Of a stretch of DNA of 64,000 nucleotides, positions 44,231 to 57,000 are shown in pieces. Position numbers and translations under genes: made by a program. Source of the stretch: Echinometra lucunter. Taxonomy: Eukaryota; Echinodermata; Echinoidea; Camarodonta; Echinometridae. The stretch spans positions 22,370,291-22,434,290 of the forward strand of contig CM057162.1 in the NCBI GenBank assembly GCA_029962745.1. The letters run 5' to 3'. The stretch's first letter is position 1; every line of letters starts with the position of its first letter. The notes beneath the pieces are model-generated. The model saw nothing but the letters and a program-made list of their open reading frames with translations, was not told the origin of the DNA and did no database searches.

Positions 44231-44466
44231 ATGCTGGCCCCGAAGTACGCTTGACAACTGGTCATGTGCGACGTGAATTTCGCAGCCAGCTTTGCGTCCC
44301 AGTCGCGAAATACGCGATACGTGGCATGAAATTCATGACTCGGGATTCGAAATTCATGACATAGAATGCGAAATTCATGACTAGGGATGCAAAATTCATG
44401 ACCAGGGATGCGAAATTCATGACCCGTGATGAGAAATTCATGACCCGGGATGCAAAATTCATGATT
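44231..44466. mobile_element. Element of 21-bp tandem repeats, partial copy
   Basis: The left end GAAGTACGCTTGACAACTGG, then GTGCGACGTGAATTTCGC, then about seven units of 21 bp on the plan GCGAAATTCATGACCCGGGAT. The right inverted end is missing. Open frames on both strands result from a 21-bp period. Confidence 0.75.
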
Positions 44467-44479
44467 CAATTCATTTGTC

Positions 44480-44800
44480 TTTAGCTGTACAGGTACGCAT
44501 GCTGGAGTTTGTTAGTTTGTTAGTTATTTTCGGACTAACAAACTTTATTTCATTTTCGGACTATCGAACCGTCGGAATAACGAACCCATTTCATTTTCCA
44601 ATCAATGAACCTTCTGAATAGCAAACCCTTTTTCATTTTTGGATTAACGAACCTTATTTTATTTTCGAAATAACGAACCTTCGGAATAATGCCACAGATG
44701 TTTGCATTAACGAACCCTTTTTCATTTTTGGACTAACAAACATCAAGGTATATGCAGTTTGCATGTTTCGGATTAACAAATCTTCGCAATAACGAACATC
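44480..44800. repeat. Diverged array of CGGAATAACGAACC-like units
   Basis: Degenerate repeats of 15-35 bp with the core (G)GA.TAACGAACC and spacers of TTTCATTTT, at least eight copies. No coding sense. Confidence 0.75.
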
Positions 44801-45228
44801 ACCCATTAAAATGTACCAATTTCACATATCTGACTTATTGGTCATTTTGTAATGGAGGGTTACATTGTATTCCTTGTGATCATGTTTGTTGCTTGTATGT
44901 AGATGTAGCATTTGAGATGAATAAGCATTTGTTTGTGATTGTAAATTGCTGTAGCTCTAAGCTTTTCTTAAGGCTCATAGTTCAGTACGGGTATCTTTGT
45001 TTATATATTTGCCTTCACTTTTTAGCTGAAATCTGAAATACTGAATAGACCAGAATAGTTTTAACCTACTGTATTGTAATAGAAGTCAGTGAATATGTGA
45101 TTGCTTGCTTTAGACAGGAAGTTTGAGGGATTTTGTATTATTGAAATATTATAACTAAGCACAATTGACATGCACAAATTGTAATTAACCCCACCTTATT
45201 TTATTTCATGAACCTCCTTTTGAATATA

Positions 45229-45404
45229 CAGTCAACTCTGCATAAGTCGAAGTCGCATAAGTCGAATAATCGCCTAAGTCGAAGGTCTGTACTTGGTCCC
45301 ATTCCTTTATTTTCTATTGTTTTTGACCCCTCATAAGTCGAATTTTCTCAACGTCGAAGCATTTTCTTCAGTCCCAAGAAATTCGACTTAGGCAGAGTTG
45401 ACTG
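45229..45404. mobile_element. mariner-type MITE
   Basis: Ends CAGTCAACTCTGC / GCAGAGTTGACTG with TA on both sides. The interior holds repeated ATAAGTCGAA words in both orientations. Confidence 0.8.
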
Positions 45405-46000
45405 TACATGTGCTCTGAAGGTTTTTGTCAGTAAATTTAATTCATTGTATATTGTACATTGCTTTAATATGATTTTATTACTTCTAGTGAGGCAGATAGT
45501 ATTATTTTTCTTTGTTTACAGTTTTTATTCATTCTTAGTTGATTTTTTATTTATTAAGAGCACTTTGTACACGACTTAATTTCTGCGGTGGACTTTAATT
45601 ATGTACATGTATATACATGTATTTTGTAATGGAAGCAAGCATCTGAATGTTAAAAAATAACGAGCTTAAAAAAATGTGGAAAACTGCTTTAGAGCCTGAT
45701 CAGTTTGCCAAGGATAGACCTGTGGCATATTTTCAAAACTTCAGGGCCTGTAAAACATAAATAATAAAATAAGTTCTGTACTTCGTAACAGAGATGAAGA
45801 AGTATACTTTTTAGCCTATTTTGTAGGCAGCTATTTAGAATCTTAAACCTTCCTCTTGTCATTCACCTAACAGTTCAAAGATGAATGTAAACAAATTTTG
45901 AGACCTGAAATTCCACTGAACTTGAACACATTGTACTTGTGTCATTTGAAAGTCTGGCCAGTATTCAATTCCATGTATATTTTAATCAAAGTCTGAAGTA

Positions 46001-46537
46001 TACCGGGTGTCCAAGAAAAAGTGGAACGGTGGATTTTCAGTACTTTCCCTTTAGAAAGTAGATAATCCTTTTACTTTAGTAGATAAAGCATCTTCTACAA
46101 AAGAGAATGATACCAAGATCATTAAATTTGGTGAAGTAATGTTGATTCTGTGCCCGTTTCTTAAAATACAGTAATTTTTTAATTTTGCATGTTTTTTTTG
46201 CGACAGCGAAGAGCAGAATTGTGTCGGGAATGGCCTTTCATATGGCATGTGTATGGCACGTTTTGTTGCTGACATGCTTCAATGGACTTCCCTTAAACAT
46301 TGTATTATGAAAGGCCATCCCGACACAAAGCTACTCTCATCAGTTGCCAAAAAATTTGATAATGACTGTATTTTAAGAAACGGGCATAGAATACAAATTA
46401 CGACCATCAAATTCAGTGATCTTGGTATCATTTTCTTCAGTAGTGGATGCTTTACCCACTGATGTAAAAAGATTGTCTACTTTTTGAAGGGTAAGTACTG
46501 AAAATCCACCGTTCTGCTTTTTCTGGGACACCTGGTA
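46001..46537. mobile_element. Long inverted-repeat TA-flanked element
   Basis: Ends TACCGGGTGTCC / GGACACCTGGTA. Arms of about 200 bp share GGTGGATTTTCAGTAC and GATACCAAGATCA-type text. The centre carries TGTGTCGGGAATGGCC inverted. No transposase. Probably a non-autonomous Tc1/mariner-like element. Confidence 0.75.
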
Positions 46538-46884
46538 TAAGTCAGTTTCTGGATTGAGGTAAATACTTGAACCAACTTTTGTATTCAGTTGAATCTTTTG
46601 GCTAAGCATTTTACCCTAAATCTAAAATGCCCCCCCCCCCCCTCCCTAGCAGACTGAAGTAAATTGTTTAAAAGCCTTGATTGGGCAGGCATGTAGTTTT
46701 CTCACTTGCAGAGTCATGATATGCTGCTCAGTAGTAAATGTTATAACCATGTATTCAATGTAACTAATTATTGCACATCATATCATTTGGGATGAACTTT
46801 ATGACATCACAATGGTTAAGCAAATAGCCTTAAGCTCCAGTGGACAAATTTACAGGAGCTGTGTTGAATTTTTTATTGCTGATA

Positions 46885-47072
46885 CAGACCTCCCAACCTT
46901 TCTGACTGAAAAATAGGGATGATTTTGCTCAAAATCAGGAAGGAAACAGCATTTCCCATAGGAGTTTGCAGTAAATTTTGCAAGAAAAATAGCAAAATCA
47001 TATCAAAACAAGAGCTTGGAATGGTCAAAATTCAGATTCTTTCCTCCAAATTCAGAATGGTTGGGAGGTCTG
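46885..47072. mobile_element. Short MITE with CAGACCTCCCAACC ends
   Basis: Inverted 14-bp ends flanked by GCTGATA on both sides (7-bp duplication). A relative with CATACCTGCCAGCC ends and a GTAGGG duplication lies at 56098-56290. Confidence 0.75.
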
Positions 47073-48069
47073 GCTGATATCCCAGTTTTCTCCTTGAGAT
47101 TCTGCGTAACTGAGTATCAGTTTGATGTGATAATATGCGTGTTGTTTCAAGAAATGTTAATTCTGCTTCTCCTAGATCAGTATTCGCAAATTTATTGCTC
47201 ATTTTCAGAGCTGAGGTGAGGGTGAATCTGAAGAAAATGGTTGCCTCAAAGAATTTGGTTTTAAGGATTTTAGGGAGTTGTTCAAGCTCCGTCAAGGGCG
47301 AAATCGCCCCTTGCCAAGGTTATTTTGTACCCTGTTGGTGTGTTTATAAACTTCCACTCTTGACACCTTATAGCTGCACAATGCAAAGTGTCCCCAAGAC
47401 CTATAAATGTCAGTAGACCCCATTTAATAAAATGTATGTGTATCTGTGCTATCAAATCTGAATTTTTAACCCACCTCTGCAAAACCAAACCTTGTAACTT
47501 TCGGAAAGTGAAATATCAACATCATATTTGTGTGAATTGTAATTTTGTAATTTTTTCAACTTTTCAAATATCATAATTGTATTACCTCATTTTGGCATTA
47601 AAATAATACCAAAGGCACCTTTATTCAGCTTATTGAGTTATCATAATTGTTTGGTGTTAGCCTTGATGTAAATTTCATTAGAAAGAGAATCAGATTTACA
47701 TTTATGAATGGGAGCAGCGATCAGACCTGCCATAACATACTGCTAGGAAAAAAATTAATTCAGTAACTTTTATTTCAATTGGCATACACCATATCAAACT
47801 GTAAACAATTGTTTGAAATGAAATTTATGAATTGCGTTATGATATGGTTGATTTAACCCATCAAGTACAATTCAATTTCAGAATAGCACACATATTCCAT
47901 AGATCCTAGCCTGAATTATTTCTGGTTTAGTATTCAACCCAAAGATTCAACCTACAAGTAGCCAAAGTTATTCAAGGCTCAGTATTCTACATTTTTATTA
48001 ATGGTCCTATGATTTTATATCATGTCACAACAGCACACTATTCAAATGGGTGTGGCCTTAGGAATCTTA
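47073..48069. other. Intergenic, nothing recognised
   Basis: AT-rich, without long open frames or terminal repeats. A small palindromic word GGGCGAAATCGCCC occurs near 47296. Confidence 0.5.
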
Positions 48070-49460
48070 TGAAATACAGGAAGACTTAAAGAGAAAGAGA
48101 GGGAATGAGGAAGAAGAATAGATGAAGAGAAGGGGAGTGAAGAGATAAATGAGAGGGAGAGATGAAGATATATAGAAAGAAAGATTAAGAGAAAGAGAAA
48201 GATTGAGATAGAGGAGAGAGAGAGAGGTGAAGATGAAGAGATAGAGATAAATGAGAGATGAAGATGAAAAGAACAGCAAGTGAGGTGAAGATATACAGAG
48301 AGAAAGATTAAGGGAAAGAAAGATTTTAGATAGAGGAGAGAGAGAGAGAGATGAAGATGAAAAGAAGAGAGGAAATGGGAAGAGAGACGAGGCTAAAGAG
48401 AAAGAAGAGAAAGATGAAGATAAAGAGAGATATATTAAGATAGAAAAGAGGAGAAAGAGGGAGATATTAAGATAGAGAAGAGGAGAAAGAGGGAGATATT
48501 AAGATAGAGAAGAGGAGAAAGAGGGAGATATTAAGATAGAGAAGAGGAGAAAGAGGGAGATATTAAGATAGAGAAGAGGAGAAAGAGGGAGATATTAAGA
48601 TAGAGAAGAGGAGAAAGAGGGAGATATTAAGATAGAGAAGAGGAGAAAGAGATGAAGATAAAAAGAGATATTAAGATAGAGAAGAGGAGAAAGAGATGAA
48701 GATAAAAAGAGATATTAAGATAGAGAAGAGGAGAAAGAGATGAAGATAAAAAGAGATATTAAGATAGAGAAGAGGAGAAAGAGATGAAGATAAAAAGAGA
48801 TATTAAGATAGAGAAGAGGAGAAAGAGATGAAGATAAAACGAGATATTAAGATAGAGAAGAGGAGAAAGAGATGAAGATAAAAAGAGATATTAAGATAGA
48901 GAAGAGGAGAAAGAGATGAAGATAAAAGAGATATTAAGATAGAGAAGAGGAGAAAGAGATGAAGATAAAAAGAGATATTAAGATAGAGAAGAGGAGAAAG
49001 AGATGAAGATAAAAAGATATTAAGATAGAGAAGAGGAGAAAGAGATGAAGATAAAAAGAGATATTAAGATAGAGAAGAGGAGAAAGAGATGAAGATAAAA
49101 AGAGATATTAAGATAGAGAAGAGGAGAAAGAGATGAAGATAAAAAGAGATATTAAGATAGAGAAGAGGAGAAAGAGATGAAGATAAAAAGATATTAAGAT
49201 AGAGAAGAGGAGAAAGAGATGAAGATAAAAAGATATTAAGATAGAGGAGAAAGAGGGAGTATTAAGATAGAGTGAGTAAGATGAAGATAACAAGACATGA
49301 TAAAGTGGAGAAAGAGATGAAAAAAGAGAGAGAGATAAAGATAAAGATAGAGATTAAGACAGAAAGGAGAGAGAAATGAAGATAAAGCAAGAGAGAAGAT
49401 AGAGGAAGAAGAAAGAGATCAAGATATATAGAGAGATTGAGATAGAGAGAGATGAATAAG
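48070..49460. repeat. 1.4-kb purine-rich minisatellite
   Basis: Nearly pure A/G on the plus strand. From about 48430 to 48650 the unit is 32 bp (GATATTAAGATAGAGAAG plus AGGAGAAAGAGGGA). From about 48650 to 49240 it is 44 bp, the same unit with a 12-bp addition TGAAGATAAAAA, in about 13 copies. The flanks are looser GA-rich repeats. Confidence 0.95.
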
Positions 49461-49881
49461 ATTTGGTTCTTCAAATATTAACCATTTCTTAGCTGAGCAA
49501 TTAACAGTAAGAGCGAGAAACAGATTGGGTTTAATAAAGATGGAAAGTGATTTACACAGTAAAGAAGAGATATATGAAGCAAACAAAGAGAAATGGATGG
49601 TAAACATATACACAAAATAAAAAAGAGACCATCATTTCATTACATTATTTTCAAATTCACATGTGTATCTTGCATGTATTTTATTTATTTCACACTGATT
49701 GCTGATAATGCAGCTTTAGATTAAAAAAATTACTACACCTATCCACAAGTACATGATTGTCTGTCAAAAAATTCACTTGAATGATAGCTACATCATTCAC
49801 TTGAACTAATATGTGTAATCCATAATACTGCCATTCATTCATAGTGTGTTACTACATGCATCTTCTGACAATACCATAACT

Positions 49882-50160
49882 ATGGTGGCCCTGAAGTACG
49901 CTCGACAACAGGTCATGTGCAATGTATATTTCGCGGTCAACTTTGCGCCCCAGTCGCGAAATTCGCAACCCGTGACGCGAAGTTCAGGACCCAGGATTCC
50001 AAATTCATGACCTGGGATGCGAAGTTCAGGGCCCAGGATGCAAAATTCATGACTTGGGATGTGAAGTTCAGGACCCGGGATGCAAAATTCATGACCTGGG
50101 ATGCGAAATTCATGACCCGGGATGCTAAATTCACGTCGCACATGACCTGTTGTTGAGCGC
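49882..50160. mobile_element. Element of 21-bp tandem repeats, second copy
   Basis: The left end TGAAGTACGCTCGACAACAG and the right TCGCACATGACCTGTTG are inverted; the interior is about eight 21-bp units (ATTCATGACCCGGGATGCGAA and AGTTCAGGACCC variants). It is flanked by a 30-bp direct repeat (49852-49881 and 50165-50194, one mismatch). Confidence 0.8.
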
Positions 50161-50360
50161 ACTGCTACACGCATCTTCTGACAATACCATAACTGAAACA
50201 CCAGCTACAAACACAGAACATGCAAGGTAATAATGATCACAGTGCAAGAGCAACTACATACAACTACATTAATTGACATGTGTACATTTTGACCTGCTGG
50301 ATTTCTATACTACATATACTTCCTAACTTGATATGTGTGGCAACTATCACAATGTTCATT

Positions 50361-50757
50361 ATGGTGACGCTGAAGTACGCTCGACAACAGGGTCATGTGA
50401 GACGTGAATTTCGCGGCCAATTTTGCGTCCCAGTCGCAAAATTCACGACCCGTGACACGAACTTTGCGTCCCAGTCGCGAATTTTGCGACCTGTGACGCG
50501 AAATTCGTGACCCGGGAGGCGAAATTCATGCCCCGGGATGCGAAATTCACGACTGGGATGCGAAATTCATGACACGGGATGCATAATTCATGACCTGGGA
50601 TGCGAAATTCATGACCCCTGACGCGAAATTCACGACCGGGATGCGAAATTCATGACCGAGGATGCGAATTTTGCGACTGGGATGCAAAGTTCACGTCACG
50701 GGTCGCGAATTTCACGTCGCACATGACCTGTTGTCGAGCGTACTTCAGGGCAGCCAT
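50361..50757. mobile_element. Element of 21-bp tandem repeats, most complete copy
   Basis: Both ends are preserved: CTGAAGTACGCTCGACAACA at the left and the inverted TGTTGTCGAGCGTACTTCAG at the right, followed inward by GACGTGAATTTCGC in both orientations and about twelve 21-bp units. No ORF of biological meaning. Confidence 0.8.
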
Positions 50758-51504
50758 AGTTCATGTATACCGGTATCTGAACTGAATAGAGTTTAAGTCA
50801 TCCAAGCTTCATTCACACAGTACCTTCAACATGGCATCGTTGTGAAACTGTCAAATTTTGGCACAATTCGACCACTTTCATGTACATGCATGGTTCTCGC
50901 CAGTACATAACACCCATGGTTCCAATACCATGCTTAAAGGGTTTCAGACAAGGAAGAACCATGTGTGAAATTGCTGCACCATGCGTGGCAACAAGGGTGA
51001 AAAAATATTGGAGTATATATTCCTAACAACAATGATAAATGTTACAGACTGTTTTGCTTTTTGGCAATGTATTTTTATTTTTATGCCATTAGTAGACAAC
51101 TCCTGCTTACCAAGAAGTATTTTTCATCCTTTTACTATAGCATATTCTGCCGCCACACCTAACTTCAGGTGTTATTCCGTAAAACTTCGAAACTTCCACG
51201 CTTTGGGTGGAGTCGAAACCGTGTGTGGATTTTTTTCTAGTGAGAACCCTGTGTACATGTAGTATTGTACTTGTTGAAGAAGTGAACAAACATTATAAAA
51301 TGGTGATATGGATCCTAATCACATGATTGGCTGAGATCTATCATGTGATCAGTCTTTTATTCTGCCAAACGGCAAAAGTTCCTAATGACTGGTACTAATG
51401 GCCAGTACATGTACTAATGACTGCTAAAAGGTTACATGTATTCTGCTTCATTTGGCATCCCATACTGTATAAAAGCTGTGGCAACTCACCATTTTATAAA
51501 ACAA
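50758..51504. other. Intergenic, nothing recognised
   Basis: Mixed AT-rich text. CATGATTGGCTGAGATCTATCATG near 51320 is a small palindromic stretch. The 93-aa open frame at 50981-51262 has no domain. Confidence 0.45.
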
Positions 51505-51668
51505 ATAATGCACATATTACTTAGTCGGGCATTAGTAAGAATTATCCACCCTCTGTAACTTTGGACCAGTTCACAACACATTTGGCTTCGCCTTGTGTGT
51601 TTCAGACTCTTCCAAAGTTAATAACGGGTGGATAATTCTTACTAAGGCCCTCTGTCATGTGCATTATT
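51505..51668. mobile_element. Hairpin MITE
   Basis: Inverted arms of about 60 bp share AATAATGCACAT, TTAGTAAGAATTATCCACCC and AACTTTGGA, around a loop of about 45 nt. Confidence 0.75.
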
Positions 51669-52843
51669 GGTATACTCAATTATTGAATGAAGTACAATTC
51701 ATGTACACGTAGTGATAACTGAAAGTTTAAGTTGTCAAAAAGAATGTCAAGTGGCTGTCACTGCAATGGCTACATATAAATAGGATGCAATCCTTTATTG
51801 CAAACATTCAAACATTTCCAAGTGAAGATTAATAATACTGTGAAATGAATATAAACTCAGGTCATAAGTAAAACCTGAAACGTAATGCAGTGCTGCTACA
51901 ATATTACTACAAGTACATGTATGTGATTAAGGAAATACGTTCAATCAATTGGAAAACTGCATGTTATTGGTCTGCTGTTGCTTGGTTAGTAATGACTACA
52001 CAATTCTGCCCTACTTTGACAAAACGAAGCAAGTGAAAAAGTGGTATTTCCTGTAAAAGAGCAAAATGTACATGTATCTGTCATTTGACGTCGATGCAAT
52101 GCCATGACTGATGTTTTGCCTAACATATCTCTTAATAGCAGGATGAGTGTTCATGCATAAAATTTTGCCTGGAAGAAGAGCACACAAGGTAAATTATGAA
52201 AATATCAATAACTCAAATTGTGCTGATGTGTCACTTGCTTCCTTATGTCAAACTAGGGCAGAATTGTTCCAGGCTTTATTTTGTCAACGATACACATGCA
52301 GGCTCACCGGTGTTGTCACTCTATATTCAAAGCTGTAACCATGATCGTTCTGCAACCCAGAATTTGACCCCTATTTCACGGTGTTTCAAGCACATTTTCA
52401 GCAAATTTTTACCGCTATTTGGCACAAAACGGGTACAAATTGGCCTTCAAAAAACATGCCTATTTTTTGCACTCCAAGTACACTTTTACTAAACCACGCC
52501 TTTCAAATTCAACTCACGTTCCGAGTCAAAAAAAGAAAATTGCAAACAAGGACCAGAAAAAAAACACCCTTTTTCCAATTTCGAGTAGAGGTCTACAAGC
52601 TCAAAAACAGTCTTTTTTTTTCAATTTCGAATACAAGCTCATGAAAACAACCTTCTTTTTTTTTTAAATCGTGAACATGCTAAAAAAAACCCACCCTTTT
52701 TACACGAAAATTTTGAATAATGCGTACACAAAGTAAATACAGAGTGACAACACTGGGGCAGGCTCAGAGTAGCAAGAGGGTCTTAGGTCAGGATTGGAGT
52801 TTGGTATAGCATTTGGTCCTGAGTAAAGTTCAGTATTTGGCTA
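51669..52843. other. Intergenic, nothing recognised
   Basis: A stretch from about 52380 to 52700 has short A-tract-rich text with repeated TTTCGAATACAAGCTC / TTTCGAGTAGAGGTCT-like words. No gene or bounded element is evident. Confidence 0.45.
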
Positions 52844-53179
52844 AGGGATGTTCAGACATGAGGCGTGTCAGGCGACAGTGTGGCGCCACAAAATTTTCAG
52901 TGATCAGATATGGTACTGCTACTTTTGTTAATGAACATGCACTGACGCGACAACACTAAAATAAAGAGAACCTCGTCCAAACTTGCGCAAACAATCTCAT
53001 GACAACATAACTTTTGAGGAATTTAATTGGAGCGAATTTTTTGCAGCCAGGCAGAAAATAAAATGTGTCATGTCTCGGCAACATTTTTTGGGGGTCGCCT
53101 CATACCCCACTGACTTGTACACCAAAATGTTGCGGGCATTTTGTGGCGCCACAATGTCGCCTCATATCTTAACACCCCT
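52844..53179. mobile_element. TIR element with GTGGCGCCAC palindromes
   Basis: The left AAGGGATGTTCAGACATGAGG and the inverted right end share GACATGAGGCG and TGTGGCGCCACAAAAT. Length about 336 bp, no transposase. Confidence 0.65.
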
Positions 53180-53689
53180 TTAGTGTGCAATCTTGACACA
53201 GAACAATATTTGCCAGAGCATGTGAGCCTTTGTCATGGTGCCCTGTTAACTGGGTTGCTGCATCCGTATTCAGAAACAGGTTAAAAACAGAGCTGTAACT
53301 TGTTTCTACTTTGTCACTTGTGATTTGCTTCTGGACTTAGAATGAACGATGCACAAATGTACGAGTTGTTCTGGCCATGAAGTTTTATCTGTCACCATAA
53401 TCACTTCACAGTCTGAACTACAAACCTATCTACCAGTATATGATTACAAAATACATAAATTCATGATTTTGGTATTCTAGAAATGCTCAGTATGAATTTT
53501 TTTTTTGTATTTACATCTAAAAATGATGCAGTTACTTCAATTCCTATACATGTAATACCATTCATACAAACAGGCAAGTTTCATGCTACTAGGTGGAAGA
53601 GTTGAACTGGAAATAATGCTTACCGGTATTCTTACTTCAACATCATTTTTTCACCGATATATGACCATGTGCAATAAAAAAAAAATTTT

Positions 53690-54086
53690 TCTGACATAAG
53701 GTTCAGATGAGCTGTAAAATTATGTTTATTCCTAATCTGTTTACTACTTTTCCTCTTGTGAGAAAACATGAATCCTAGTCGCGCCAATGAGATTAATATC
53801 ACACTGACAGCAACGTAGCAGACCAAATAAACAATTAAATTCTTGAATGGTCTGGATTATCAATCAGTTTCGAGTTGATATGGATATTTGACTGCGTTTC
53901 TACAGTATTTAATGAGCTGCTGAAATGTAGTTATTCACAATTAGTACATAAGCTGTGAGATTAAGATTATTCCTGTGTTCTCAGCTTTTCTCTCATATGA
54001 ACACACTTATCTCCTGTCTGTTACAGCATACATGAGATTATGGTTATTCATAATTTGATCACTCCTTTTCTCTTGTATGAACACAC
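53690..54086 (-). pseudogene. Vestigial zinc-finger repeats after the gene C stop codon
   Basis: On the minus strand, downstream of the gene C stop, the text of finger 12 (AATAATCATAACCTCACAGC) recurs in decayed form near 54033, 53957 and 53711, with TGTGTTCATAYRAGAGAAA (the H-T-R-E-K linker) following each of the first two. Spacing is 92 and 77 bp, bracketing the 84-bp period of C2H2 fingers. The parts coding the two cysteines are deleted in the first two. Confidence 0.6.
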
Positions 54087-57000
54087 TTATGTCTTGTCAT
54101 CAGTATGGTGTAGTAGATGAGCTGTGAGGTTATGATTATTCCTGAACTGTTTTCCACATTTCTCACATTTGAAGGGCATCTCTCCCGTATGAACACGCTG
54201 GTGTACCACCATGGAGTCTTTACTTGAGAACCCCTTGCCACACACCAGACAAACATAGGGACGGATTCCTTTATGACGCCTCTCATGGTTCCGCCAGCTA
54301 GACCGCTCCATGAAACGCTTGTCACAGAAACTGCAAGCGAAGCGTTTCTCTCGTTTGCCGTGCATGCGTGTGCGATGCTTGCCCATGAGTTTCTGTGTTC
54401 GAAAGCCTCTACTGCAGACAGTGCATTTGTAGGGTTTTAATCCTGTATGTTCACCTTGGTGGTTTGCCAGAGCGCTGGCTGATGCAAAGGCACGAGGACA
54501 GAGTTGACACTGGAACGGTCGAACAGGGTTGTGTTTCTTGAGGTGAGCGTCAAGGTTACATCGTGTTGCAAACCTCTGTGAGCACTGAGGACACTGGTAA
54601 GTACCTTTGCCTTCATGCGCCTCCTGCTCATGATACTTCCTCTGGTTGTACTGACGGAACTTCATCCCACAATGCCGACACTTGTACGGCCGCGGACGAT
54701 CAAAATACGAAAAACGCTTTCCAAGCATATCGACAGGAAAGGCTGAAGCTACATCCGTTTGTTTGTCAGCAACTTTCTCCTTCCCTTGTTCATCTGTGCC
54801 TGTAGTCTTATTGTTTTTCATTCCGTCTTCTTTCTGAAATGGTCTGCTGGGATCCTTACATTGATGTCTCTTGAATTCTGCCAGATCTTCAAACTCTTGC
54901 TTGCACTTCTGACATGAGAATTTATTATTGCACCATCCATGCATCTCACGTTCGTGTCTGCGCAAGTTGTTCCCAGATGTGAATATCTTGCTACATATTT
55001 CGCACTTAAACGGACGGGCTTTGTGTTTCAGAATGTGCTTAGTCAATATTTGTGCATTTTCACAAGCTTCTCCGCAGTGATCACAGACGTACATGCCACC
55101 TGCGAAATCGTGGAAAGTCTCGTGAGCTGCTAGCCGCCCTCTGGTGGGAAAGTCTTTGCCGCATGTCACACAAATGAAGCGGTTATCGGTGTTTCTGACG
55201 TGATGGGTGGCAGAGGGTTGTCTGATTTCAGTGAGTTTCTTTTTGACTTCCCAAGTAAAGAGAGGTCTAATTTCACCAGTATGCTCAGTATCATGAGCTA
55301 ACTTGATATGTCTCATCATACGCTTAGCAGACTTGTAGAGACACTGACACTCCTTGCACTGGAAGTTGTCAGTTTCTGTAAGAAAATAATGAAAACATGT
55401 CAGTATTTCATTCATGATTATACTTTAGATGATTAAAAAATTTCAGTAGGGTAGTATCCCTATTAGTATCCCTTCACAGGTCACTCTTTGTTCTATAATG
55501 GTGTACATTTCCCAACAAAACATGCTTGAATTATGACTATTTGTGTAATACTAACCAAATTCTTAAAAGCTGGAACATACAAATCACACACAACCCTAAA
55601 TCTAAGCCTAAACCTAACAATAATCTTATATCTTTGATAAAACAAGAGCAGTGCATTCTTGTAATATACCCACAAATAGAGCTTTTGTCCAGGCAATGCT
55701 TTTTGGCATCACCTAGGAATCAATAGTAAATTCTATGCCCTCAGCCTAGAATCTGCTATTTGTTTATACCTTTTTTATAGCAAAGGTCATTCAATTTGAC
55801 CTTGAATCCGGCATGCTTGGCATACTCCTCACTGTAGAAGACTCTCAGCTCTGTGCCTGGCTCTATGACCTTGGTAGTTTGAAAGTGAATGTACCCATAG
55901 CGTTGTACAGCTTCAATGTTGTGTTCCTCTAGGTTTCTTGCGCACTGTACATGTAACATCCAGTTCTCATTGCGTTTGTACTTGCCGTCGACATAGTAGA
56001 GTATCTTACCCTGTAGACATAGCTGAAAACGAAGACAAAATCAACGTTTAATCTCCAGACACTGACAACATACACAGCAGTGCAACTGTATGTAGGGCAT
56101 ACCTGCCAGCCCTGAAAGCCAAGAAAAAGGAACAAATTATTCAGAAATTTCAAAAATAGGAACATTCCGAAATTTCTTATTCAATACTACATACAAATTT
56201 GTACAGAAAAAGGAACCCACAGGTCAAAAAGGCAATTTTCTTTTCCCCAAAGAATGAATTCCTATTCATTAGGAACAGTTGGCAGGTCTGGTAGGGGTTG
56301 ATCGGAACTCAAATTTGTCTGGAGATTTCGAAGGGATCAGCACACTCCTTTTATATGAACGTGCTTCAGACAACAGATTAATCTGTCCTTGAACGTGCTT
56401 CAGACAACAGATTAATCTGTCCTTGAACCTGCTTCAGACAACAAATTAATGTCTTTGAACCTGCTTCAGACAACAGATTTATCTGTCCTTGAACCTGCTT
56501 CAGACAACAAATTAATCTGTCTTTGGACCTGCTTCAGACAACAGATTAATGTCCTTGAACCTGCTTCAGACAACAGATTAATCTGTCCTTGAACCTGCTT
56601 CAGACAACAAATTAATGTCTTTGAACCTGCTTCAGACAACAGATTAATCTGTCTTTGAACCTGCTTCAGACAACAGATTAATCTGTCTTTGAACCTGCTT
56701 CAGACAACAGATTAATCTGTCCTTGAACCTGCCTCAGACAACAGATTAATCTGTCCTTGAACCTGCCTCAGACAACAGATTAATCTGTCCTTGAACCTGC
56801 TTCTGACAACCGATTAATCTCTCCATGAGTCAAAGTAAAGAGTGGCCAAAGGAAAACTATCCAAGCTTGCTATGACTAGTTCATCCCTGACTAAACCTAC
56901 ATGTTGGTTGATAAGGGTAAGTAAAGAGTGGCCATAAGGAAAACTATCCAAGCTTGCTATGACTAGTTCATCCCTGACTAAACCTACATGTTGGTTGATA

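Noticed and set aside
44206..44469. Repeated HEFRIPG / MNFASRV proteins on the minus strand
   Set aside because: Forced by the 21-bp period of a non-coding repeat. The same holds at 49839-50201.
56356..56822. CRISPR-like regular repeat
   Set aside because: Units are directly adjacent with no unique spacers, and the context is a eukaryotic intron.
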